From Heterodera schachtii (lineage: Eukaryota; Nematoda; Chromadorea; Rhabditida; Heteroderidae): DNA of 64,000 nt. The stretch spans positions 234,851 to 298,850 of the forward strand of contig SIJG01000097.1 in NCBI GenBank assembly GCA_023374025.1, given 5' to 3'. Shown one piece after another: positions 25,181-36,075 of this stretch. The notes under the pieces were generated by a model. That model worked only from the letters and a program-made list of their open reading frames with translations. It was not told the DNA's origin and did no database searches. The position numbers were made by a program, and so were the translations under genes. Every line of letters begins with the position of its first letter. Position 1 is the first letter of the stretch.

Positions 25181-28100
25181 AATTCTTTATTTGAACGATT
25201 ATTATTTTTTTTATTTATTATTCTTAAATTAATTCTCCGCATTTAGTTTATTAATTTAATTTTTTTTTTTTGTATTTTAGAAATATATATGTTGTTTGTG
25301 AAATTAAATTATGTTTTTTTGATTTACATTTTAATTTTAAACTTTTTTTCTAATGATTAACATATTGTAGAAAGAAAAAATAAATTAAAAATCATTACTA
25401 AATCTCTTAGACATATTTCAAAATAATTATTTGCAAGAATTTTTCAAATTTAATTAAAATTCATGATAATTTTTCGTGATCATCATGTTTATTTATTAAT
25501 GATTTTACTCAGTAAATTGAAATAAATAATTTATATAATATAGCCACGTTTTCTCATTAAAAATTATTTTATTTTAATTTCTCTTTATTTCGTTAAGATT
25601 AATTATTTACATATATACAACAGTACAAAAATAAAAATGACAATCAATTAATATAAAAACAACAGCTCCCAATTAGAACTTTCATTGTATTTTTTATCCA
25701 ATAATCGTTAAAACTATTTGAACTAATTGTTTTGTGATTCGGAAATAAAATTGACCATTTTTAACTTAAGTAAATAACGATGCCCTAAAATTTTAACAAT
25801 AAAAATAATTCATTTATAAAAAATATTTCTATTAACTAATTAACATATAATTAGAAAATAAATTTAAAAATTTTATATTTAATAACTATTTTAATTTTGC
25901 AGTGATTATAATTTCAATATATTTAATTGTATAGTTAAAAGTGCAGCAATAACATTAAACTTTATCTAATTGCTAAATTTTATCACTTAAATTTAAATTC
26001 TTAAAAATATAATATTTTAAAAATAAAATGAACCTTGTCAAACTCCAAAAAATTAATAAATGAAGAGTATGATTTATCTTTTATTTTCTAATAAAAAAGT
26101 TTAATTTTTTTTATTGGCTCGTATTAAATGTAAAATTCTAATATATTTAGAAGTTTAATAGCTACTTTATTAATACGCTCCATCAAATTTATTTTGTATT
26201 ATTATTAGAAAGAAATTAAGAGGGTTGTTACGGTTTCGATGTGGCAAAATGATTTATTAAAGCAGTTTGTTTTATGAAAACTTGTTTTATATTCTCAGCT
26301 ATAATTTCCTATCTTTCCTGCCTTTCGATTTAGGTTATATAAATTCAATTAAAATCTTTATTTGGATTTTTTAATTATTTTTATTCATTATCTTTTATAA
26401 AATTTATTTTTGGATGATAACTTTAAAAGTATATTTATTCTCATAAATAAAATTTCGATTAAAGGTTGTAGTTTCCTTTTCCTTTTCATTTTATATCATC
26501 ATATTTTTGATTTCTGATAATGCCGATCATATTCTTTTTTTAAAATAAGTTAATAGAAAAGCAATATCAAAGCAAATTATATGCGAAAAAAATAAATATT
26601 TTTAAGAAGTTTGTTTGAAAAAATATTTACATGAGAAATCCAATTTTAAGAGTTTTTTTTTTAAATAATAAATCTTATAAAACTTTTAAACATTAAAAAT
26701 AAAATTATAAAAAATTATGTTTAAAAATAAATTAATACTATTTTATTTTAAAAATTAATGATAAATAAAAATGAAAATGATAGATAATGAGGTCGTAAAA
26801 CTCTAAAGTTATAAAGAATGAGAATTTATCGAATAAATTCAACATGGGATTAAAAATTAATAAAAGTAATAAGCATTTATTTAATTAATATAATTTAATC
26901 AGATTAAAAAAAGGATACGATATTTATTTAATGAGGAAAGATAATAGGAATTAACTATATATCAAATATCTAATAAAATATTTTTAATTATACGAAATTT
27001 ATTATATATGATTAATATGAAAATATATTTGGTTTTTGAATAAAGACACTCTTTAAAAACCCATCAATGGCACAGCGTCGATGAATGCAAATCATTTGTG
27101 CAAGAATAAAAAAAGAATATCATATCTCGAAATATTATGACAATAACATAAAACGAAAATAAATGAAAATTTTAATTTGGGTTAAACATAATTTGAAAAA
27201 CGAATACAATAAAATAAAATTTTAATAATAAAATAACAAAAAATAAATACCTTAATAATACAATAAAAATTAAAATTTCTATTGAAATTAATGAATTTAA
27301 TATTCAAAATTAAATAATCAAACCCGCACGAATATCTACGGGCCAAAACACCTAAAAAGTTTATAAATTTCCGAATGCTAATATCAAAAATTATTAAAAA
27401 TCTTAGCACTTAAAATACAAGCATCATAAGCAAAATAGAAAAAAAACCATGGTATCCTGAGAATGAGAAAAAAAAACAAAAATTTATTTGATCTTGGACT
27501 ACGTAAGTTAGTGTTGAGATACATAGAATTCTTTTAGGAGTGAACGAGCCGTGTGGCCGCAGGCATTATATAAAAAATTAAGAACAGTAGACAACATAGT
27601 AAAATAAAACCATCTAAATATAATAATTTTCCGAATATTTATTTAGTCAAAATAATACAATCGGAAGAAATATTAACATGCATTGAGTTTAAAATATTTT
27701 GAATGAAGTACAATATTAAAGTATCATATATTAAGGTTAAAATAGATAATTTGAATAATAAGAATGCTATTTTTATAAAATTTTTAAAACAGAATATTTA
27801 TTTGATAAAAATTCTTCGCGAGAAATTAATATAAAGAATCAAATTTTTTAAAAATTTATAGAAGACTTTAATATAAAATTATTATTTTTAATTAGGATTT
27901 TAAAAATATAATTGAAACGACTTATGAATTGTAAAATATTTTAAGCTTCAAACAAATTCATACTAATTTATATATTTAGCAATTCATTAAAATCATAATA
28001 TGGAGAATGCCTTTGTTTCTTAATTCTAATTTAGCTGTTATAGTAATTTTTAATAGTCTTTTAACCAAGTGTTTTAGATTTATTTAATTTTTCTATATTT

Positions 28101-28700
28101 TATATTATTTATTTTCAAAATAATGTTTTTAATCGTTTTTTATCAAATTCAATTTTTGTAAATATTATTCTGGGATTTATAATATATAATCATGAATATT
28201 TGAAAATTTGAAAATTTTTGATGAAAAGAGTTAAATGGTATTTGAAACAGTTAGGAACAAATCCTTTTTTAAGTTTTGATTTGTTTCGTTCAAATATTAG
28301 TTTTGTAATTATTTTAAAAAAGATGCTTAATTTTATATATCTATGTCTATAAGTTTTCACAGAATGAAGGCAACTTTTCTTTAAATAATAATGTGTAGCT
28401 CACTGTAAAAACAATTGCTCACTTTTTCAATTTTATCTGTTTTTTAAATATTATTTCGTTTTCTTAAAATAAGAATATTTTATATTATTAAATTTTATTT
28501 ATTTATATGTCATTTCTTGTGTCAATGCGACGTAATTTTTAAGTTTGTTAATTCAAGTGTTTTTAATTCATTTTTATTTTTTGATTAAATTTTATCTTTT
28601 ATTCACACGGCTTTCAATCAAATCATTGTGTAATAACAGCTACACCTTCTTTTCTTTTTCTATTATCTTTGAAATTTTATTTGAGAACAAAGATATATAA
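25181..28700. other. AT-rich interval with change of strand composition
   Basis: No gene is seen. From about 26.0 kb the + strand turns A-rich, unlike the T-rich DNA before it, and stays so to about 28.0 kb. GC islands lie at 27060-27100, 27320-27345 and 27480-27570; the last contains GAACGAGCCGTGTGGCCGCA. The 75-codon minus frame at 27182-27409 is F/I-rich low complexity and not convincing. Confidence 0.45.
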
Positions 28701-28706
28701 TTTTTA

Positions 28707-28778
28707 CAGCGTTGTGGGTAAGGCCCTTTAATCGAAACGGTATGGTTCTTAAAACTGGATCGAGTATCCCAAGTGCTG
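28707..28778 (+). ncRNA. Possible tRNA-like structured element (72 nt)
   Basis: CAGCGTT (28707-28713) can pair with AGTGCTG (28772-28778), giving a 7-bp closing stem with two G-U pairs at exactly 72-nt spacing. Inside are GGAT-CGAGT-ATCC (28757-28769) next to the 3' strand, like a T arm with a short loop, and GGG-TAAGG-CCC (28716-28726), like a D arm. The anticodon region pairs poorly, the A box is absent, and the B-box-like GGATCGAGTATCC is non-standard. It may be a tRNA relic or coincidence. Confidence 0.25.
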
Positions 28779-29757
28779 CTAAAGATCTTCACTTTACTTT
28801 TTAATTGATTTCGATTAAATTTAAGACTTAAAAGAATATAATTTTTTTTTATTATATTGTGTGCATTATATATAATATTCTTATAAATTGCTGCCCCATA
28901 TAAAATAATTTTTTTTTGTAGGCTCCCACGTTCATTTTGTATTTTTTATTCATAGTTTTTTGGTTTTTAAATGTTTTAAGAGTTTATTGTTTTCTCAATT
29001 TTAGTTCGAATTATAGTAATTATTGAAGAGATGAGTTAATCATATATTTTAATTCTCTAATTACGCTTATTATTTAAAATTGAAAAGAGCTAAATTGTTT
29101 TTAACAATTGAAATTTAAAAATTTTATCCAATTAACCAAATTATAGTAATTTTACGATATTTCCATTTTTTCATATGAACATTAAATTAATTATAATAAA
29201 TTAAGAATAAAAATAATAAAATAAAATGATTAAAAAAACCTAAAACAAAAACCAAAAAAAAAGATATACAAAAAGTAATCCTTTATTTTAATGGTAAAAT
29301 TTAAAATCATTAAAGTTCGAGCCAAAACGATGAATCATATTAAGAAAGTTAATTAATTTGGCACTTTATTTATTACATTGAAATTATTAGTTTCGACTCC
29401 ATAAAATTTTCTTTTTTTTAAAACTCCTTAAAATGAAAAAAAAATTATATTTTTGAGGCACTCTTAGTCGCCAAAAATTTCTTTTTTATCTCTTTTACCA
29501 AAAAAAACTTGTAAAAATAATCAATTTTCAATTCATATTAATGAAATTAAATTGTAATTCAAAGCAAAAAATAACGAAAATTATTTAATAATGTATATTT
29601 TATTAAAGCGATTTTTTTAAAAATAAATAAGTATTTTTAAAAGATTATAACAAAATGAAACAAACAAGTACAAATTATTTAATTTTTAATTAATTAATAA
29701 GAATCAGAGAAATTAAAAAATATGAATTTATTAATTTAAAAACAGTGCACGACGAGA
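28779..29757. other. AT-rich noncoding DNA
   Basis: T-rich on the + strand to about 29.1 kb, then A-rich. Nothing recognisable was found. Confidence 0.4.
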
Positions 29758-29781
29758 ATGTTCAAGCATGGACTTGAACAT
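29758..29781. other. Perfect 9-bp hairpin
   Basis: ATGTTCAAG (29758-29766) and CTTGAACAT (29773-29781) are exact complements around the loop CATGGA. It sits in an isolated GC island (29745-29782) in A-rich DNA. A regulatory palindrome or a structured RNA is possible; there is no other context. Confidence 0.4.
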
Positions 29782-31243
29782 GAAAATAATTAGACAACGA
29801 TAAATACACATTAAAATAAAACAATTATAAGCACTGAATTAAAAGAACTAATTTTTTACATTAATATCATATTATAATTAAATACAATTTATTAATTAAA
29901 TTTAAACGGGTGGATTTGATGGTTTTTTTGATTTCTAGGAATGTATTATTAACAAAGTATGGAAAAATAAGCTAATATTCAATTCAAAAAGTGAAAAAAA
30001 AATAAGTTTTTTACTAAAAAATTTTATTAAGAGAAATTAGGTCATTATAATTCATAAAGAACAGCTGAAATTTAAATGAAAAAGTTCATAGAAATTTTAA
30101 AAAGGGATTAGGAAAAACATTAATTTTCAAATACTATAATTAAAATTTGTCTCATTTTATATTTTCATTTAGATGTTTTTTAATGTATTGCACCAAATGA
30201 TCAAATTTTTTATTGTTAAACATAAAAGACTTAAAACCGACCTTTTCAACCAAAAAAAAATATATAAATTCAATTTGATTTACAAAAATACTTTGAAACT
30301 CATTTAGCAAATATTATTAATTTTGTCAACAAACAGTATTGTAAATAAATGATTTTACGTATCGAACTTATTAAAAATAAAAAATATTAAATGCACTCAT
30401 AAGAGCAATTTTCATATATTCATAATTAAGATGATTTAAATTTTTGCTTTCATGACTGAAAAGCTAAAGGCGCCAAAACCAACATAAGTTTCATTGCACC
30501 ATTGAGCATAAAAAATAATTAAAGATTATAACGTTGTTGATTCACGCCAAAACGAAAAGTGTTACTTAATTATATTTGGTACTTTATTAATTTCATAAAT
30601 ATAAAAAACACATTATAGGACAATGGTTGAGTAGCAGAAAGAAAATTAGAAAAAACAATTTATAATGAAATCATAGCATAAAATTAGAGGAAAATAACTA
30701 ATAAAAAAAGAAAAATAAATATTAATAAAAAAGAATGTCTCTTTAAAATTAGCCCATGGGAAAATTCTTTCAAATATAATGGACGAATTAAAAAATTTTG
30801 CTTTTGTTTTGATGTTCAATATATTAATAAAATAATTAATAAATAATAGAACAAAAATTTAGGAATAAAAAAAAAACTTATCAAATTGAAACTAAATGGA
30901 AAAAATAAGAAATTATTAAAATATCCATTTAATAATTAATTATTTAATTTCATTATGACAAAAGATATAAACATTTCATTTATTAAATTTAAGAGGGAAC
31001 CACGAAACGCGTAAAAATAACAAACAGTAAGTCAAGAGAGTAAAATAAATTAAATTAAATTTGCACTAATGTTCAAATGATTCAAACAAATATACAAAAT
31101 TAATAAATAAATGCTTTTGCCAAAAATTCTTACAATATTTAAAAATAATTAGGAAATCATATTTATCCAATGACTCAATTAAGAATTCGATTTGGTATTT
31201 TCGCATTCGAAATAAATAAAGAAATTTTGAAAATTCGTTAGAA
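29782..31243. other. A-rich noncoding DNA
   Basis: I see no gene or element end here. One small island occurs near 30995-31020 (GGGAACCACGAAACGCG). Confidence 0.4.
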
Positions 31244-31510
31244 ATGACAAAAAAAAAATTAGATTTTTGGGGGGTGTATTTTTCAATTTTCTTGTATTTT
31301 TATTGCAAATTTTCTCAAAAATGCCAAAATATGTGCAAAATATGTGTCAAACCCCGTAATATATGCTATCTGTTTTTATGTGCCAATACGCCAAAGTATG
31401 GGTTTTATGTTTTTATAAGTCTCTCTAAATCAAAAATTGTTCGGAGAAAATACGATTTTTGGGTTTCTCTCGTCATATCGAAGCCGCAGAAAAAATTTGC
31501 AAAAACATAA
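31244..31510 (+). other. Transposon-like relic under a chance 88-codon frame
   Basis: An 88-codon frame runs through this more mixed-composition segment, but it has no recognisable domain and a K/F/C-rich composition. The start carries TTTTTGGGGGGTGTATTTTT, a variant of the complement of the CACCCCTAAG motif found inside the hAT elements at 4295 and 13045. I read it as a decayed transposon piece; no ends were identified. Confidence 0.3.
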
Positions 31511-31855
31511 AAATCCAATCCCTAATTATTATCATTTCTTTTTTTATTTTAAAAATAAAAAATCAAATCTATTAAAATGTATAATTTCGTTTTAATAAGA
31601 TAAAATTAAAAGAACAAAAACATTAAATAAAAAAAAACTTTTGAAGAAATGACTAATTAAAAAAGATAAATTAGATAACTAAAATTATTGTTTAGTGCAT
31701 TTTTCATGAGCCTTAAAAAATGAATGACAATTAATGTAATTGTTTATAAAGTCAATTTATAAATTTTAAAAATTATACATTCGTCCAAAATATACGCCGA
31801 AACTTTCATAAAGAATAACTAAAACGAAATTTCTTGATGGCTTGGTTTCGATCAT

Positions 31856-31957
31856 CGTTGAAGTCAAGGAATATAAATTATCTTACTTTTTAAATTAAAT
31901 GAAAACTAAATAAAAATTACAAAAATGAAAAATCTTATGAAAAGACAGACTTCAACG
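31856..31957. repeat. 10-bp perfect inverted repeat, 82-bp spacer
   Basis: CGTTGAAGTC (31856-31865) is matched by GACTTCAACG (31948-31957). Both lie in small GC islands. It could be the arms of a tiny decayed element or chance. Confidence 0.35.
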
Positions 31958-32406
31958 CAACATTCATCGGGAAGATCAAGTAAAACAGCAAAAATAAGAG
32001 TTAGAAAAAAGAGAAATTATTATTAATAGCGTTAAACTAAAATTGAATGTAAAAAAATAACAAATTTATTCAAATTGCTAAAATTTTTTAAGTGATATTG
32101 AATGACAAATTAAAATAAAATTTTTCAAAGGCATTTCTTTTGTTAAAAATGAAAAATTGTTGTTAAAAAACCAATTGTGCAATTTGAATGGAGTTAAAAA
32201 TTTTGAAACAAAATTATATTGAAAATTAATTATATAACAAAATTTTCATTCACAAATTAATAACAATTATTTATATTACAAAAAATAAACAGAATTTAAA
32301 TTAGGGTTGCTCCCCGTCCCCGAGCTCCCCGACCCCGAAGGTTGAAATTTATGAAATTTTGAACAATTTCTTAATATTAATTAATTAAAAATTCCAAAAA
32401 ACTTTT

Positions 32407-32431
32407 CGGCGGCACCTATCGGCACCGCCGG
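32407..32431. repeat. GGCGGTGCC-type hairpin motif (copy d)
   Basis: The sequence reads CGGCGGCACC-TATC-GGCACCGCCGG. The right arm is identical to the consensus. Confidence 0.6.
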
Positions 32432-32626
32432 CCCCCCAAAAACTCCAAATTCTTTGTCAGATTTTGTCCAAAAATGACAAATTTTTGAAAATTTTTGTGC
32501 CATTTTTTTAAGAAAATTAAGCAGGGTTTGCAGATCTAAGGCTTTAGCCTCATAGAAACCGCAAAATAAAGAATTTTTTTTAATAAAAATATGCTAAAAA
32601 CATGGTCAAAATTCTTAATTTTTCCC

Positions 32627-32652
32627 CCGGCGGCGACTATCGGCACCGCCGG
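32627..32652. repeat. GGCGGTGCC-type hairpin motif (copy e)
   Basis: The sequence reads CCGGCGGCGAC-TATC-GGCACCGCCGG. It lies 220 bp from copy d, and the stem is broken near the loop only. Confidence 0.6.
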
Positions 32653-32833
32653 ACCATAAAAATCCTTTATTTTAGCAAAAAAATGCTCAAATTAGTCATG
32701 AACAATCAAAAATATCACATTTGAACATTTTAAACGTCTTTTGAAGAAAATGAGGCTTTTTGACCCAAAATGAGGCTTTTGCCAAAAAAAAAACTGAATT
32801 AATACCAGTGCATTTTTACTCTTTTGTAAAATT

Positions 32834-32938
32834 TTCGGGAGCAGGAGCGGGATCGGGAGTCCAAATTTTTGAGGGACGGGAGTCCCGAGCAGGAATCCCG
32901 TAAAAATCCCGCGAGAGTTCCGATCCCTACGGGCTCTA
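32834..32938. mobile_element. Embedded hAT-like GC-rich end
   Basis: GGGATCGGGAGTCC / GGGACGGGAGTCCCGAGC repeats end in GATCCCTACGGGCTCTA at 32938. In reverse this begins TAGAGCCCGTAGGGATCGG, matching hAT end rules and resembling the TAGAGACCGGAC family at 37337. The partner end was not found. Confidence 0.45.
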
Positions 32939-33125
32939 ATTAACACCAAGCCCGAAAAATAAGATTTTAGTATCAAAATATAAACATTTTTAAGAAATAG
33001 AATAATTTTAGTCGCTACCACAAAATCAGAACATTCTTATAAATAAGAACAAATGGAAGTCCTGGTACAAAGGCCAGCTTGGACTCACTCCTACTGGCAT
33101 TAACGAAATTAGATGATTAAAATGA

Positions 33126-33601
33126 AAAAAAGAACAGACGATTAAATAATGATCAAAAAATTATAATAGTAAATTTTTTTTTAATAAACTAAAACATTAA
33201 AACAACCAACGTGTACAAAAGGAATAATTACAAGATTTAACAGCAAGAAATAAACAAAAATAAAACAGAATGTTAAAAAATATAAATCTAAACTACTCAA
33301 CTAAAAAGAATAAATTACTTTCATAAAATAACTGTTCAATAAAACAATGCAATAAATTATTTTTTATTTAAATTATAATAATAAAAATTTTTAACTTTCA
33401 TATAATTAATATTTTATAGCAATAATTCATTTATCTAAAAGCCTCGCTTCTATTTACTGCAAATAAAAGACAGAGACAGTTAAATTAAAATGATAATAAA
33501 AGAAAAGTTCAAATATATACATTTTATATTTAAATGAATTTTAAACTTACCTGAAATAAATTTATATAAAATTTTTAAAATATATTTTATCTATTTCAAT
33601 T
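33126..33601. other. A-rich noncoding DNA
   Basis: Nothing recognisable before the TIR element at 33602. Confidence 0.4.
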
Positions 33602-33968
33602 GGCTCCCGGACTTTTCGACAGAAGGACTTTTCATATTTTTTAGAAAATATACCCAAAAGAACCGATCTTAAAATTTTCAAAAATACAATCCCAAGAAGA
33701 ATGAAAAATGTTTTCAAAAATTCATCTTAAATATTTATTTCATTGTAATAATTTTTGATTTTAAAAATTATTTATCTCAATATTGGTTTGGCTTAGTTTT
33801 GTTGCTTTTTTGAAAAATTTTACGATTTTACACCACTAAATTTGAAATTTAATTAGTCTTTACTGTCGAAAAGCCCACTGTCTAAAAGTCCCCTTCTCAA
33901 ATTTTAAATATTTCTGTCGAAATGTCCTTTGTTGTCGAAAAGTCCTACTGTCGAAAAGTCCGGCGCCC
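33602..33968. mobile_element. TIR element (MITE), 367 bp, unclassified
   Basis: The left end GGCTCCCGGACTTTTCGACA and the complement of the right end GGGCGCCGGACTTTTCGACA match at about 27 of the first 31 positions, with CCGGACTTTTCGACAG identical. ATT lies directly outside both ends (33599-33601 and 33969-33971), a possible 3-bp TSD but weak in this AT-rich DNA. The right arm has five iterations of CTGTCGAAAAGTCC or close variants (33863, 33878, 33914, 33932, 33948). A decayed ATACACCCCTAAG-type motif lies near 33650. There is no coding frame. Confidence 0.65.
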
Positions 33969-34189
33969 ATTAAAATCCAGTGTTGAGGTAAAACAATTTT
34001 ATTTTATAAATTATCTCTTAATTAATGTTAAGCTCGTTTAAAATATTACATAAGTGGATTCATTTTGGTTTTCCATTAAAATTTGTTCAAACAAAGCAAA
34101 TATTTTGCAATTATGAAAACATAAATAAATATACAATTTTATATTAAAATAAATTTTCACTTTTTCATTTTTGGTTCAGTGCAAGGGAT

Positions 34190-34483
34190 CATTTCTCGTG
34201 TTTCGCTCGAGACAGAATTACGCTGTCATTTTTGCTCCGCAGCTTTATTTATTAAAAATCTATTTTAACTAATTTTTCTTGCTATATATAGTTTTTTTTA
34301 TTTCAATTTAATTTAATTAACTGAACGAGAATTCATTTATATTTATTCTTAACTTTAAAATTTTTAAATTTATCTCTTTGATTCTATAAAAAATTATTCT
34401 CTTTTATTCTAGCATAACATTTTCATTGCCATTATTTTATGTTATTGCCAACAAAAATGATAAATTAAATTTGATTTATTTTC
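34190..34483 (+). other. Hairpin-bearing region upstream of the TATA block
   Basis: TCTCG (34194-34198) pairs with CGAGA (34208-34212), and GACAG (34211-34215) pairs with CTGTC (34223-34227). The sequence is less AT-rich up to 34250 and then returns to AT-rich. It may belong to the same unit as the block that follows. Confidence 0.3.
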
Positions 34484-34711
34484 ATGTGCCGCGGTAACTG
34501 AATCCATAACTTCTTGTCGCGGAAAGCGACATGAATTAATTAAACCTTTAATTACTTTTTGTTCATTAATTTATTGATCAAATTTCTCGGCCGCTTCTTT
34601 AATTATGAGTCATCCTTTTTCCTTTGCATTCATTTTCCCTCTGAGTCATCGATCGAATTTTGTGTGTGCGTTGTTCACGTGATTTGCTCCGCCCCCATTG
34701 ATTTGTGAGGG

Positions 34712-34719
34712 TATAAAAG
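34712..34719 (+). promoter_or_regulatory. TATA box (TATAAAAG)
   Basis: GTATAAAAGCCCGCCCC follows a CCGCCCCC/GTGAGG GC-rich stretch, and transcription would start about 25-30 bp downstream near the pyrimidine-rich tract. The TATA motif alone would mean nothing in this AT-rich DNA. The GC-rich flanks and the downstream AATAAA make it more credible than other A/T runs. Confidence 0.45.
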
Positions 34720-34804
34720 CCCGCCCCATTTTCATTCTCATCACTTCCTCTCACTTCTTTTCATTTCTTGGAACATCTCTTCATTTTGGATTTCACTCCA
34801 ATTT

Positions 34805-34979
34805 AACACAATTTGTATTTGTGTTCAATTGAATAAAGAGTAAGAGAAAAGCTCTTCTCTCAATCTGTAAAAGGGACAATCAGGAGCCCTTTCTTACAGA
34901 CCATTAATTTGACCCCCGTTGGGTCATTAAAAGAGTTACAGAGAACTCTCAATTTCAGTGTCCACATTTGGACATTGAA
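34805..34979 (+). repeat. Array of six consecutive short hairpins
   Basis: The stems, in order, are: AACACAA/TTGTGTT (34805-34825); AGAGAA/TTCTCT (34843-34860); CTGTAAAAGGG with CCCTT..TTACAG (34865-34899, 2-nt bulge); TTAAT..GACCC with GGGTCATTAA (34904-34930, 2-nt bulge); AGAGTT/AACTCT (34932-34949); and TTCAgTGTCCA with TGGACAtTGAA (34954-34979, one G-U). They are separated by only 2-17 nt and are unrelated in sequence, so this is not a tandem repeat but a dense series of different stems. Confidence 0.7.
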
Positions 34980-34983
34980 TTCA

Positions 34984-35527
34984 NNNNNNNNNNNNNNNNN
35001 NNNNNNNNNNNNNNNNNNNNNNNNNNNNNNNNNNNNNNNNNNNNNNNNNNNNNNNNNNNNNNNNNNNNNNNNNNNNNNNNNNNNNNNNNNNNNNNNNNNN
35101 NNNNNNNNNNNNNNNNNNNNNNNNNNNNNNNNNNNNNNNNNNNNNNNNNNNNNNNNNNNNNNNNNNNNNNNNNNNNNNNNNNNNNNNNNNNNNNNNNNNN
35201 NNNNNNNNNNNNNNNNNNNNNNNNNNNNNNNNNNNNNNNNNNNNNNNNNNNNNNNNNNNNNNNNNNNNNNNNNNNNNNNNNNNNNNNNNNNNNNNNNNNN
35301 NNNNNNNNNNNNNNNNNNNNNNNNNNNNNNNNNNNNNNNNNNNNNNNNNNNNNNNNNNNNNNNNNNNNNNNNNNNNNNNNNNNNNNNNNNNNNNNNNNNN
35401 NNNNNNNNNNNNNNNNNNNNNNNNNNNNNNNNNNNNNNNNNNNNNNNNNNNNNNNNNNNNNNNNNNNNNNNNNNNNNNNNNNNNNNNNNNNNNNNNNNNN
35501 NNNNNNNNNNNNNNNNNNNNNNNNNNN
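34984..35527. other. Assembly gap (544 N)
   Basis: A run of N interrupts the sequence immediately after the hairpin array. Reading frames through it are artefacts. The unresolved DNA may hold the body of the element or gene that starts at 34484. Confidence 1.
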
Positions 35528-35534
35528 TTCTGTG

Positions 35535-36075
35535 TTTTCATATTTGTGAAACTCTACAATAACGCTTATGGAAATTGAATTAATTTTTAATTTTTTTCGG
35601 TAGAATTTTATTATAATTTTTTTTAAATAAAAAACAAAATATAAGAAAAGCAATAAAAAGAATTAATTAAATATTTAAGTAATAATGTTTTCTCTTTTGC
35701 CTTTAAAAAATTTATACATATATTTATTGACCTTTTGATTTTTGAGTATATAACGCTGAACTAATCTCTTAGATTCACAATATCTTCAATGAATTGTTTA
35801 ATATATCATAAGCTGATTAAAAATATTGGTTTTCTATGGTTTTGATTTATTATCTTTTTTTAATAACAATAATAATTTTTGGTTTATTTTATCTGATTTT
35901 ATTTTTGTTTAATTGCAATGTTTTTGATTGTTTTTTAATTGTCGATGCAGACCATTCCATGTTTTACAAAAATCCATGTATTCATAATAAGCCTTTTTTA
36001 TTTAGAGTAATGCGTGATATTTTCCTTTACTATTTTTACTATTGGTTAAATTATTCAGTAAATGTAACCTTTTCG
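35535..36075 (+). repeat. Dispersed AT-rich repeat R1
   Basis: The block contains AAAATATAAGAAAAGCAATA, AATAATGTTTTCTCTTTTG, ATATAACGCTGAACTAATCT, and GACCATTCCATGTTTTACAA followed by AATCCAT. It is matched almost collinearly by 59310-59795 and more loosely by 24596-25180. The 90-codon frame at 35836-36108 is not conserved in the 59 kb copy, so it is not a gene. The ends of the repeat are not defined. Confidence 0.75.

Larger units (their letters stand above)
32302..33125 (-). mobile_element. Truncated relative of the 9925-11140 hAT element
   Basis: The left end TAGGGTTGCTCCCCGTCCCC matches the family terminus seen at 1418. On the minus strand, 33125 down to about 33000 is clearly homologous to 10120-10260 (shared GAGTGAGTCCAAGCTGGCCT and TTTATAAGAAT). 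Two GGCGGTGCC-type hairpin motifs lie inside, at 32407 and 32627. The opposite GC-rich end is missing, so no TSD can be read. It is composite, because another hAT-like end is embedded at 32834-32938. The 109-codon minus frame at 32692-33021 crosses these junctions and is not credible. Confidence 0.6.
34484..34983 (+). mobile_element. LTR/leader-like block cut by the assembly gap
   Basis: About 500 bp of atypical composition starts TGTGCCGCGG. It has a TATA box (34712-34719), a pyrimidine-rich tract (34735-34775), a poly(A) signal AATAAA (34832-34837) and then a series of hairpins to the gap. The order of TG start, TATA box and AATAAA resembles U3-R-U5 of an LTR retrotransposon. I cannot place the 3' end (no certain CA or primer-binding site), and no second copy exists in the window. 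Alternatives are a Pol II promoter with a structured leader, or the 5' end of a real gene lying in the gap. TGTCGC-GGAAA-GCGACA (34515-34531) is another perfect hairpin. Confidence 0.4.

Noticed and set aside
34909..35653. Long frames on both strands across 34909-35653
   Set aside because: They consist almost wholly of N; only a few real codons lie at each edge.
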